Assembly: GCA_964416385.1 (NCBI GenBank) | Contig: CAYQDW010000008.1 | Location: 1-63,937, forward strand | DNA: 63,937 bases | Source of the DNA: JAUHWL01 sp964416385 | GTDB lineage: Bacteria; Bacteroidota; Bacteroidia; Flavobacteriales; Schleiferiaceae | Direction: 5' to 3' | Part shown: one piece after another, positions 1 through 7,126 of the stretch | How the letters are laid out: each line of letters opens with the position of its first letter | How positions within the stretch are numbered: position 1 is the first letter of the stretch | Notes under the pieces: model-generated | The model's database searches: none | Seen by the model: only the letters and a program-made list of their open reading frames with translations | What the model was told of the DNA's origin: nothing | Made by a program: the position numbers and the translations under genes

Positions 1-22
1 CCCCTCCTAAGTTTAGGAGGGG
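1..22. repeat. Perfect hairpin at window edge
   Basis: A 10-bp perfect inverted repeat, CCCCTCCTAA / TTAGGAGGGG, is separated by only two bases. A second hairpin follows within two bases. It looks like an extragenic repeat, or part of a terminator cut by the window edge. It is also translated in the overlapping GIY-YIG frame. Confidence 0.6.
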
Positions 23-151
23 TGCTCCGAAAGCATTCGGAGCGGGGTGGTTGTTTGTCTAACCTTAAATCCAACCAAAAATATTGGGAAAGAATCTGAT
101 TTCTAATCCATTGCCTTCCTTGCCCAGATTTAAGCTGTTTTTCTCTTTCAA
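1..151 (-). CDS. GIY-YIG nuclease, C-terminal fragment (second copy)
   Basis: This is an open frame on the minus strand, cut by the scaffold gap on its 5' side and by the window edge on its 3' side. Its first part encodes the C-terminal GIY-YIG segment (EREKQLKSGQGRQWIRNQIL). The DNA at 93-151 matches 351-409 at all but one of 59 positions, so this is a second copy of the downstream gene. The frame then differs (SQYFWLDL...) and runs on through two hairpins to position 1 without a stop. It may be a real longer protein or read-through of repetitive DNA. The N-terminal GIY-YIG motif would lie in the gap. Confidence 0.6.
24..43. repeat. Second hairpin, 8-bp stem
   Basis: GCTCCGAA (24-31) and TTCGGAGC (36-43) form a perfect 8-bp stem with a 4-base loop, directly beside the hairpin at 1-22. 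Two strong hairpins in a row suggest a repetitive extragenic element carried with the GIY-YIG module. Confidence 0.55.
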
Positions 152-251
152 NNNNNNNNNNNNNNNNNNNNNNNNNNNNNNNNNNNNNNNNNNNNNNNNN
201 NNNNNNNNNNNNNNNNNNNNNNNNNNNNNNNNNNNNNNNNNNNNNNNNNNN
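152..251. other. Scaffold gap of exactly 100 N
   Basis: Exactly 100 N is the usual placeholder for a gap of unknown size. Near-identical sequence lies on both sides and in the neighbouring repeat unit. If the missing GIY-YIG copy is as long as the intact one, the distance from its C-terminal segment to the terminator hairpin (245 bases between 351 and 596) implies about 186 missing bases. The gap is probably an assembly break in a tandem repeat. Confidence 0.95.
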
Positions 252-279
252 AAAGCCTTCTGATTGTTCAGAAGGCTTT
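252..279 (-). terminator. Second copy of the tRNA-Met terminator hairpin
   Basis: AAAGCCTTCTGA (252-263) and TCAGAAGGCTTT (268-279) form a 12-bp stem identical to the terminator at 596-623. It directly follows the tRNA-derived remnant, as the real terminator follows the real tRNA. Its T-tract would fall in the N gap, so activity cannot be judged. Confidence 0.6.
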
Positions 280-280
280 G

Positions 281-333
281 TAGCGCAGGGGGGGATCGAA
301 CCCCCGTCCGCCTTAGGCGGATATGAATCCTGC
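281..333 (-). pseudogene. tRNA-Met 3' remnant
   Basis: On the minus strand this contains the anticodon-loop segment GCAGGATTCATA (322-333), then a foreign 15-base palindrome (307-321), then the intact T arm, acceptor 3' strand and discriminator (281-306), all matching the functional tRNA-Met at 625-698. The 5' acceptor strand and D arm are absent, so it cannot fold as a tRNA. It lies at the end of the GIY-YIG gene, whose TAG stop overlaps its first base. Confidence 0.8.
307..321. repeat. Palindrome replacing tRNA variable-region bases
   Basis: TCCGCCTTAGGCGGA forms a 6-bp or longer hairpin. It sits exactly where the intact tRNA-Met has its anticodon-stem 3' side and variable region. The flanking bases on both sides match the tRNA, so it looks inserted or substituted. 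Confidence 0.6.
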
Positions 334-587
334 TAGAAGAATTGAGTTAGAATATGATTTCTAATCCATTGCCTTCCTTGCCCAGATTTAAGCTGTTTTT
401 CTCTTTCAAGAGCTTCTGAGCGAGAATTAAAGAACTCAACATGAATCACAAACCACGGTCTATACTTGGTTGTAAAACCTTTAGTTGCCAGCGCATTGTG
501 CGACTGAAATCTCTGAATTAATGATTTAGTCTCACCAATGTAAAGCTTATCAAACCGCGAAGAATAAAGGACATAAGTACAATGCAT
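333..587 (-). CDS. Small GIY-YIG endonuclease family protein
   Basis: An 84-residue single-domain GIY-YIG protein. The YVLYSSRFDKLYIGET segment carries the Y and G residues of the GIY-YIG strands at residues 5-20. The arginine of the catalytic helix (SLIQRFQSHN) and the C-terminal EAL/REKQLKSGQGR block are also present. The family is the short UPF0213-like group, for which nuclease activity is plausible but often unproven. It is read from the same strand as tRNA-Met, 37 bases downstream of that tRNA's discriminator base and just after its terminator. Its TAG stop abuts tRNA-derived sequence, which suggests that gene and tRNA 3' end were duplicated as one unit. Confidence 0.85.
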   Translation of the reverse strand: MHCTYVLYSSRFDKLYIGETKSLIQRFQSHNALATKGFTTKYRPWFVIHVEFFNSRSEALEREKQLKSGQGRQWIRNHILTQFF

Positions 588-590
588 AAC

Positions 591-623
591 AAAAAAAAGC
601 CTTCTGATTGTTCAGAAGGCTTT
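591..623 (-). terminator. Intrinsic terminator of tRNA-Met
   Basis: A 12-bp perfect stem (596-607 with 612-623) has a TTGT loop and, on the minus strand, a run of eight T (591-598). It begins one base after the tRNA discriminator. It is a strong Rho-independent terminator that would separate tRNA transcription from the GIY-YIG gene. Confidence 0.9.
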
Positions 624-624
624 G

Positions 625-698
625 TAGCGCAGGGGGGGATCGAACCCCCGACCTCAGGGTTATGAATCCTGCGCTCTAACCGTCTGAGCTACCGCGCC
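625..698 (-). tRNA. tRNA-Met (CAT anticodon)
   Basis: The minus strand folds as a 74-base cloverleaf. Acceptor GGCGCGG pairs with CTGCGCT (two G-T wobbles), and the discriminator is A at 625. The D arm carries AGCTCAG, the anticodon loop is TTCATAA, and a GGGGG/CCCCC T stem encloses TTCGATC. The CCA end is not encoded. A31-C39 is a mismatch in the anticodon stem. The anticodon CAT could also belong to a lysidine-modified tRNA-Ile2, but the body resembles elongator tRNA-Met of Bacteroidota. Confidence 0.9.
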
Positions 699-846
699 AA
701 TTCATCTTAAACTGCTATGAGGCAGATTTTTTAAGCGGGTGCAAATATAAAAATTTGAACTACCGTAGGTGCTCATAAACGTATTTTTTAAGACTTGCAC
801 GGTATGTTATTTTACATATATTGCGCGTTCCAATACGTACTTAACA

Positions 847-1236
847 ATGTCTGAGAAGGTTAAAATAGAGTTAGAATTTCCCGTAAAAGCATCTCCAGGA
901 ATGTTATTTCCATTTTTATCTACACCAAGTGGATTATCTGAATGGTTTTGTGATGATGTAAATTCTCGTGGAGAGTTATTTACTTTTTTCTGGGATGGTT
1001 CTGAAGAATCAGCAAAAATGATCAAGAAAAAGAATGATAAATTCATTCAATATCGTTGGATTACCGATGATGATTCAGGCGATAAGTACTTTTTTGAATT
1101 TAGAATAGTGGTTGATGAGCTCACCCATGACGTATCTCTAATCGTAACAGATTTTGTTGATCCTGATGAGGAAGAAGAGTCAAAATTACTCTGGGAAAGT
1201 CAAATTCATGAATTATTACATACTATAGGTTCGTGA
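847..1236 (+). CDS. START-like (SRPBCC) domain protein
   Basis: A 129-residue START/AHSA1-like protein of the type widespread in Bacteroidota. It has an N-terminal beta strand (KVKIELEFPVKAS), a helix LFPFLSTPSGLSEWFCDDV, then alternating strands and a long C-terminal helix (SKLLWESQIHELLHTI). These folds bind hydrophobic ligands in a helix-grip cavity; the ligand here is unknown. I chose the ATG at 847 because the domain starts there; an upstream in-frame start at 769 would add an implausible leader. Its TGA overlaps the GTG start of the PAP2 gene, so translation is probably coupled. Confidence 0.85.
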   Translation: MSEKVKIELEFPVKASPGMLFPFLSTPSGLSEWFCDDVNSRGELFTFFWDGSEESAKMIKKKNDKFIQYRWITDDDSGDKYFFEFRIVVDELTHDVSLIVTDFVDPDEEEESKLLWESQIHELLHTIGS

Positions 1237-1877
1237 CAGATAAGAACAAACTGCTTTACGCATTTTATATCCCCACCTTTATAGCCCTGCTAATCGGTGG
1301 GTTTTTTATATTCAGTCAGCCCAAATCTCAAATCCATCTTATCATTAATGGCTGGCACACGCCTTTTGCAGATTATTTCTTTAAATACGTAACTTATCTC
1401 GGAGAAGGGTGGATGTTTCTTTTAGCAGTGCCCCTGTTTTTATTTCATAGTGGTCGTGCAGCCCTTCATATGGTTTTTGCAGCGCTAATTACCCTTGTGC
1501 TTACAGGCGTTTTAAAACAGGTAATATTTGTTGGCACACCTCGGCCGATAGAATATTTCAGCACCATTGCAAATTTATATTTGGTGCCAGGCGTAGAAAT
1601 GCATCGTTGGAATAGTTTTCCTAGTGGTCATACCACCGCGGCCTTTGCCGTATGGCTCACCTTAGCGAAGTATCTTAAATACAAATGGCAGGTTTTTGGT
1701 TGCTTCAGTATAGCTTTTTTAGTTGGGTACTCTAGAATGTATTTATCTCAACATTTTTTAATAGATGTTGAATTTGGTGCTATGTTAGGTATGATTGCAT
1801 TCTTTTTTGGCAATTATTTAACCAATTTGTTAAAAATTTCTAAACTTGACAAACCCTTTATTAAGTTTACGAAATGA
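1233..1877 (+). CDS. PAP2-superfamily membrane phosphatase
   Basis: A 214-residue integral membrane phosphatase with the three PAP2 motifs: K95...R104-P105, PSGHT (130-134), and S167-R168 with H174 and D178. H133 and H174 are the expected acid and nucleophile. Hydrophobic segments span about residues 10-28, 60-72, 80-95, 136-150, 155-170 and 180-198. The family dephosphorylates lipid phosphates such as undecaprenyl pyrophosphate. Which lipid is used is not readable from sequence. The start is GTG overlapping the previous stop, and the end overlaps the next ATG (ATGA). This three-gene overlap suggests a shared role in lipid-linked glycan handling. Confidence 0.9.
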   Translation: MTDKNKLLYAFYIPTFIALLIGGFFIFSQPKSQIHLIINGWHTPFADYFFKYVTYLGEGWMFLLAVPLFLFHSGRAALHMVFAALITLVLTGVLKQVIFVGTPRPIEYFSTIANLYLVPGVEMHRWNSFPSGHTTAAFAVWLTLAKYLKYKWQVFGCFSIAFLVGYSRMYLSQHFLIDVEFGAMLGMIAFFFGNYLTNLLKISKLDKPFIKFTK

Positions 1878-3538
1878 AATCTAATACGCAATCGTCCTTG
1901 TTTTTTGCGCTTATAGGATTGCTGTTTTTTTTGCCTTTTCTTGGTGGGGTTCATTTGTTTGATTGGGACGAAATCAACTTTGCAGAAATTGCACGAGAGA
2001 TGATTGTTTTAGACAATTATCTAGAAATTCACATGAATTATGAAACCTTCACAGAAAAACCTCCTTTGTTTTTTTGGTTGCAGGCGGCTAGTATGCGGCT
2101 TTTGGGTGTTGGAGATTACGCTGCACGTTTTCCAAATGCGTTGGCTGGCGTAATCGTTTTGCCATTGCTCTACACTTTTGGTAAAAAGTTGCGCGATAGG
2201 CAGTTCGGTTATTTATGGGCGCTGGCATACTTCGGTTCAATTTTGCCACATCTGTATTTTAAATCGGGCATCATAGACCCTATTTTTAACGTGTTTATCT
2301 TTTTGGGGCTTTACTTTTTAATATTACACGTTTGGAAGTTTAATTATGGGAGATATTATTCTTCTGACCGCCAAAAGATTTATCGTTTTTTAATACTAGC
2401 AGGAGTTTTTACTGGGTTGGCAACGCTAACCAAAGGTCCGGTAGCATACTTAATAACCGTACTCACTTTGGGTGTGTATTGGGCAAGTGTGCGTTTTAAA
2501 TGGTACATATCTGTAGTTAACTTTTTAATTTATTCTCTGGTAACATTTGCTGTAGTAGCCTTCTGGGGGATGATTAACTACATGGCCAATGGCCCTGAAT
2601 TTTTAATTGCGTTTACAATACGGCAATGGGAATTACTCACTACGCCAGATGCCGGACATGGAGGCTTTTTAGGATATCATTTTGTGGTTTTGCTTTTGGG
2701 GTGTTTTCCGGCGAGCATATTCGCATTACAAACGCTATTTACGCATGATAGGCGAAGCACAAAACGCCAGATGGATTTTACGTGGTGGATGAAAGCACTG
2801 TTTTGGGTGGTACTCATTTTGTTTAGCATCGTTTCTACCAAAATCGTTCATTACTCATCATTGGCCTATTATCCAATAACATATCTGGCGGCATTATCAG
2901 CCTATAAAATCTTGCGTAATGAATGGAAAGTAGCTCCGCTGATGAAAATTGGTTTGGTGCTTTTGGGAGGTATTTTTGCAGGCCTAACCATCGCCCTTCC
3001 ATTTTTAGGCAAAAACATACACATTCTTAAATCGCTTGCGGCTAAAGATCCGTTTGCCTTAGCAAATTTACAGGCAGATGTTTACTGGTCAGGGTGGGAG
3101 AGTATAGCTGGTTTTGTTATGCTTATTGTGGTAATTCTATTTTTTATCCTCTACCGTAAGGCAATTCCAAGAGCGATTAACGCGCTATTTTATGGTACGG
3201 CAATTTGGGTTACGCTCACCTTGTTTTTGTTTATTGGGAAAATAGAATCCTATAGCCAACGTGCTGCCATTAGTTTTTGGCAATCATTACAAGGTAAATC
3301 TTGCTATGTATACACGTATGACTATAAAAGCTATGCGCACTTCTATTATAGCAGAGTTAAGCCTTATTCTGGTGAGGGGCAACAATACGATAGAAATTGG
3401 CTTTTACATGGCGAAGTTGATAAGCCCGTTTACATCAGTTGTAAGGTCACAGCGAAAGAAAAGCTAGAATCAGAAGTAAAAGATGCCATTTTAGTGGCGG
3501 AAGAGAACGGTTTTTACTTCTACAAGCGCACCCCTTAA
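1874..3538 (+). CDS. ArnT/PMT-family polyprenyl-linked glycosyltransferase
   Basis: A 554-residue multi-pass protein of the dolichyl-phosphate-mannose / ArnT-like GT-C superfamily. After the first membrane segment comes FDWDEINFAEIAREM, the acidic first-loop motif that binds the lipid-phosphate sugar. EKPPLFFW follows, then about ten more hydrophobic spans. The last 110 residues form a soluble periplasmic domain. Such enzymes move a sugar from an undecaprenyl-phosphate carrier to lipid A, glycans or protein; the acceptor here is unknown. The ATG overlaps the PAP2 stop, and the gene is followed by a bidirectional terminator. Confidence 0.88.
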   Translation: MKSNTQSSLFFALIGLLFFLPFLGGVHLFDWDEINFAEIAREMIVLDNYLEIHMNYETFTEKPPLFFWLQAASMRLLGVGDYAARFPNALAGVIVLPLLYTFGKKLRDRQFGYLWALAYFGSILPHLYFKSGIIDPIFNVFIFLGLYFLILHVWKFNYGRYYSSDRQKIYRFLILAGVFTGLATLTKGPVAYLITVLTLGVYWASVRFKWYISVVNFLIYSLVTFAVVAFWGMINYMANGPEFLIAFTIRQWELLTTPDAGHGGFLGYHFVVLLLGCFPASIFALQTLFTHDRRSTKRQMDFTWWMKALFWVVLILFSIVSTKIVHYSSLAYYPITYLAALSAYKILRNEWKVAPLMKIGLVLLGGIFAGLTIALPFLGKNIHILKSLAAKDPFALANLQADVYWSGWESIAGFVMLIVVILFFILYRKAIPRAINALFYGTAIWVTLTLFLFIGKIESYSQRAAISFWQSLQGKSCYVYTYDYKSYAHFYYSRVKPYSGEGQQYDRNWLLHGEVDKPVYISCKVTAKEKLESEVKDAILVAEENGFYFYKRTP

Positions 3539-3546
3539 ACAAAAAA

Positions 3547-3574
3547 AATCCTGACGTATGCATCAGGATTTTTT
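3547..3574. terminator. Bidirectional terminator between convergent genes
   Basis: AATCCTGA (3547-3554) pairs with TCAGGATT (3563-3570). It is flanked by an A-run on one side and T's on the other, so it can end both the glycosyltransferase operon (plus) and the protease operon (minus). Confidence 0.85.
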
Positions 3575-3590
3575 GTAGCCATCTAAGATT

Positions 3591-4778
3591 TTAAAGCTGA
3601 AGGCGTTTCTTTAAAGACTTGCTCAGCGCATCTTTATGCATTAAAAGCGCAATGGTTTTTAACTGTACATAAGACGAACTCGCGTAAACATATCCAATTT
3701 CGAAAGGATTATTTATTTCCCCCCAACTGTTCTTAACGGTATAATAAATTGCACCAGTTTGATCTCTTACGATACCCGTAAACTGCATGCTATGATCGTC
3801 TTGGGTGGCATAATTATCAAATTCAATCTGTCTGGCTTCTTGGGTAATTATGCGCTCATCATGCGGACCAGTAAGTATTAGTTTTTGCTCTTCAGTGGAT
3901 AAATCGCCCCACATTTTTTGCGGAATCACAGCAATGCCGTTACGCACAGAAAAGCCTTTCTCGCTTACATCAGCAGCCCATCCTACGCTAAAGCCATTGT
4001 TTAGCGCTTCATCTAGCGCAGCCATCATTTCTTCCATTGGTAGATTGTATGATGGGCTCCACATCCAATTGTCAGGGATTTCTAAAACAAAGGGTAGGTA
4101 AAACGGATGATGTGTAAAAGAGGTGAGCGAGATATAATCGTCTGGTGACAAAGCCACGCGCTCATCTGCAAAACTACGAGGCGTGTACTTTTTGCTTTCC
4201 CAGCTAAAAGATTCTGGCACATCTCCCAAATAGGCGTCTAATATACCTGCAAAGCCTTTTTCCCAAGCAGTACTAAGTTGCCCATTTTCATTTTTTATCA
4301 CCGCATCTAAATATGCTTTAAGCACTGCTTCTAGTTCTGCGTGTTGGTTTTTGTTTGTACCATATTCTAAACCAGCATAAACTTCTTGCGGTAATGCACC
4401 GTACTGCTTTATGATATATAAAACGTCTAGGGGCTCGCCACCTTGGCCAAAATTAATGGTGCCATGCATGCGCACATATTTACGTGCTTTTTCAATGTAT
4501 GCCATGCGCACCACATACATTTCTGAAAGGTCTAAGCGCTTTTTGCTAATTCTTAAAATCTCGCTTTCAATAAAGCTGATGCCTGCATAACTCCAACAAG
4601 TACCAGAAGCCGCCTGATTTTTTACTGTGGTAGCTTCAACATTTGTAAGCGTTGTAAATTTATATTCGGCATTAGCATCTACTGCATTGTTGCTACTTTC
4701 ATTAACCAAATTAACTTGCGCAAAACCAACGCTTAAGCTTAAATAAAAGGCAAATAGGATATAAATTATGCGTTTCAT
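3591..4778 (-). CDS. C1-family cysteine peptidase, PepC/bleomycin hydrolase type
   Basis: A 395-residue exported papain-like peptidase. A signal peptide (residues 1-20, ending GFA) precedes the mature domain. The catalytic triad is visible as C61 in NQAASGTCW, H329 in DDHSMQFTG and N350 in KNSWG. The layout fits the aminopeptidase C / bleomycin hydrolase branch (C1B), whose classic members are cytosolic; secreted forms are common in Bacteroidota. It probably degrades peptides in the periplasm. It is the last gene of the minus-strand run from 9002, six bases after the dehydrogenase, and ends at the shared terminator. Confidence 0.88.
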   Translation of the reverse strand: MKRIIYILFAFYLSLSVGFAQVNLVNESSNNAVDANAEYKFTTLTNVEATTVKNQAASGTCWSYAGISFIESEILRISKKRLDLSEMYVVRMAYIEKARKYVRMHGTINFGQGGEPLDVLYIIKQYGALPQEVYAGLEYGTNKNQHAELEAVLKAYLDAVIKNENGQLSTAWEKGFAGILDAYLGDVPESFSWESKKYTPRSFADERVALSPDDYISLTSFTHHPFYLPFVLEIPDNWMWSPSYNLPMEEMMAALDEALNNGFSVGWAADVSEKGFSVRNGIAVIPQKMWGDLSTEEQKLILTGPHDERIITQEARQIEFDNYATQDDHSMQFTGIVRDQTGAIYYTVKNSWGEINNPFEIGYVYASSSYVQLKTIALLMHKDALSKSLKKRLQL

Positions 4779-4784
4779 AATGAG

Positions 4785-5672
4785 TTATTTGAATTGCTTA
4801 GAAACTTCGGCAGCTTTGATTCCTGCACTGTAATCGTAAAAACCTTCTCCGCTCTTAACACCCAACTTACCGGCCATAACCATATTTACCAAAAGCGGGC
4901 AGGGGGCATATTTAGGATTTCCAAATCCCTTGTGTAATACATTTAAGATGCTTAAGCAAACATCCAAACCAATAAAGTCTGCCAATTGTAATGGCCCCAT
5001 TGGATGCGCCATTCCCAATTTCATAATGGTGTCAATTTCCGCCACACCGGCAACGCCTTCAAATAATGAAATTATAGCCTCATTAATCATAGGCATTAAG
5101 ATGCGGTTACTGATAAAGCCAGGGTAATCATTACACTCGGTAGGTACCTTGCCTAATTTTTCGCTAAGGCTTAAAATGGTTTCGGTAACTTCATTAGAGG
5201 TAGAATAGCCACGGATTACTTCAACAAGCTTCATGATCGGTACGGGATTCATAAAATGCATTCCGATAACTTGTTCTGGCCGGCCAGTTGCGGCTGCAAT
5301 TTGCGTAATTGAAATGCTTGATGTGTTGCTGGCAAGTATGCAAGATGGTTTGGTGAGTTCATCAAGCTGTTTAAAAATGGCCAGTTTAATTTCTAGGCGT
5401 TCGCTTGCCGCTTCAATGACTAAATCTGCATCGCGTACAGCAGGAGCCATTTCTGTATAGGTTTTGATAGCACCTAATGCTGTAGATTTTTCTGCTTCAG
5501 TAAGGGTGCCTTTTGCAATTTGCCGATCCATGTTCTTGTTGATGGTGGCTAAACCTTTGTCTATGGCCGCTTGGTTGATATCAAACAGGCTAACGTTATA
5601 ACCGTTTTGGGCAAACACGTGTACAATGCCATTGCCCATTGTGCCTGCGCCAATTACTGTAATATGCTTCAT
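4785..5672 (-). CDS. hbd: 3-hydroxybutyryl-CoA dehydrogenase
   Basis: A 295-residue 3-hydroxyacyl-CoA dehydrogenase. The N-terminal Rossmann fold shows GAGTMGNGI (residues 7-15) with D31 binding NAD. The catalytic-domain signatures ASNTSSISI and HFMNPVPIMKLVEVI carry the active-site histidine. The C-terminal domain follows (DYPGFISNRI, GMAHPMGP). It oxidises (S)-3-hydroxybutyryl-CoA to acetoacetyl-CoA, or the reverse. It is a stand-alone enzyme without a fused enoyl-CoA hydratase. Its place between a sugar transferase and a protease looks like operon convenience, not pathway logic. Confidence 0.92.
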   Translation of the reverse strand: MKHITVIGAGTMGNGIVHVFAQNGYNVSLFDINQAAIDKGLATINKNMDRQIAKGTLTEAEKSTALGAIKTYTEMAPAVRDADLVIEAASERLEIKLAIFKQLDELTKPSCILASNTSSISITQIAAATGRPEQVIGMHFMNPVPIMKLVEVIRGYSTSNEVTETILSLSEKLGKVPTECNDYPGFISNRILMPMINEAIISLFEGVAGVAEIDTIMKLGMAHPMGPLQLADFIGLDVCLSILNVLHKGFGNPKYAPCPLLVNMVMAGKLGVKSGEGFYDYSAGIKAAEVSKQFK

Positions 5673-5702
5673 GATCTATCGGGTTTTTATTAGAGTTCAA
5701 AA

Positions 5703-7121
5703 TTACTTGCCACGCCCCTGCAGTACAATTAAAACCGTGTAGAAGAGAATTTTAAAATCGTTGAGCAGGTTCATATTCTCAATATATATAAGGTCGTATT
5801 TTAAACGCTCAATCATCTCATCTACATTTTCTGCGTAGCCAAATTTAACCATACCCCAGCTCGTTATGCCGGGCTTAACTTTTTGTACGTGGCGATAATG
5901 TGGTGCCTTTGCTAAAATTTGATCAATGTAAAATTGGCGTTCGGGTCTAGGGCCTACAATGCTCATTTCGCCAATAATTACGTTTAAGAATTGCGGCAGT
6001 TCATCTAGCCTATATTTACGCATAACACGCCCCCAGGGTGTAATGCGGTCATCTTGTTCACTACTTAGTTGCGGACCGCCAGCCTCCGCATCTTTGTACA
6101 TGCTTCTAAATTTTATGATGTTAAAAGCCTTGCCTTGTAGCCCAATGCGCTTTTGCCTGTAAAATATGGGCCCTGTGGAAGACAGCTTGGTCATTACCGC
6201 ACAAAAAATAACTAAAGGTGATAGTAGCAACAACAGCACAACGGATGAAACCACATCAAACGTACGTTTAGCCACCCTTTGCCAAGGTGCGATGATCTCA
6301 TGCTTAATCTCAATAAGCGGTGTACCTAAAGACTCCATCCGTACTTGGCCTGAAATGATATCATACATATCAGGAATTATTTTTACGCGTACCGTAGAAT
6401 CTTCTAATTGATTCACAATATCTTCTAAAATGCTATGCTCTTGAGATTCTATGGCAATAATAACTTCCTCAATGCCATATCGTTTAATAATGCTATCAAG
6501 GTCACGATAACTGCCTAAATGTGGTAGATCTTTCTCCACCAAAAAGTCAATATTGGCATAGGCACTTGTAAAGCCAATAAACCGGTTGCCTGTGCTCTTT
6601 TTTTGTTTTTCTAGTTCATGAAACAAAGCCACGGCCTTTTCATTACTGCCCACCAAGAGGGTGTTAAACCACATTTGGCGTTGTTGAATTTTGCGGTTGG
6701 TGGCTGTACTAAGGATAAATCTGAAAATCGCGGTAATAAAGAAAATGCTAATGAAGTAGGTAAAAAATGACTGGTAATAGTCTTTATACGTGGCTACCCA
6801 GTCATCTAAGATGAGGGCAAAAAAGATCACAATGGCCCCAAATACCGAAGAGTTAAAGGTTTGTGCTATTTCACGCAATCTACTTCGCCTAAAAATATCT
6901 TCATAAAAACCAGTAATCCAGTAAATAAGTAACCAAAACAAGGTTGTAATGGCCAGGCCGAAGAGATACCGGTTATCAAAAATGATTTCAGGTTCAAAGC
7001 CAAACTTGTTGGTTTCTATAACTGTCTTTCTAAAGTAATAGAGCAGCGTATAACTTAGAATAGCCGCTAAACCATCAAAAAACACATATTTGGCCACTTG
7101 AAGCCTTACGTTTTTCTTCAT
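5703..7121 (-). CDS. Polyprenyl-phosphate sugar-1-phosphate transferase (WbaP/WcaJ type)
   Basis: A 472-residue initiating glycosyltransferase. The N-terminal half has about four membrane helices (to residue ~125) and a CoA-binding-like Rossmann region (to ~255). The C-terminal catalytic bacterial-sugar-transferase domain starts at KRTFDVVSSVVL, with RQKRIG, IIKFRSM and DELPQFLNVIIGEMSIVGPRPE. It transfers a hexose-1-phosphate to undecaprenyl phosphate, starting exopolysaccharide or O-antigen assembly. No other capsule glycosyltransferase or Wzx/Wzy gene is next to it, so it may serve a pathway encoded elsewhere. Confidence 0.92.
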   Translation of the reverse strand: MKKNVRLQVAKYVFFDGLAAILSYTLLYYFRKTVIETNKFGFEPEIIFDNRYLFGLAITTLFWLLIYWITGFYEDIFRRSRLREIAQTFNSSVFGAIVIFFALILDDWVATYKDYYQSFFTYFISIFFITAIFRFILSTATNRKIQQRQMWFNTLLVGSNEKAVALFHELEKQKKSTGNRFIGFTSAYANIDFLVEKDLPHLGSYRDLDSIIKRYGIEEVIIAIESQEHSILEDIVNQLEDSTVRVKIIPDMYDIISGQVRMESLGTPLIEIKHEIIAPWQRVAKRTFDVVSSVVLLLLLSPLVIFCAVMTKLSSTGPIFYRQKRIGLQGKAFNIIKFRSMYKDAEAGGPQLSSEQDDRITPWGRVMRKYRLDELPQFLNVIIGEMSIVGPRPERQFYIDQILAKAPHYRHVQKVKPGITSWGMVKFGYAENVDEMIERLKYDLIYIENMNLLNDFKILFYTVLIVLQGRGK

Positions 7122-7126
7122 AAGAC

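Noticed and set aside
281..333. A second functional tRNA-Met
   Set aside because: The 5' acceptor strand and D arm are missing and the body is interrupted by a palindrome, so it cannot fold or be processed as a tRNA.
769..846. N-terminal extension of the START-like gene
   Set aside because: The extra 26 residues are unlike the family, and the domain begins at the ATG at 847.
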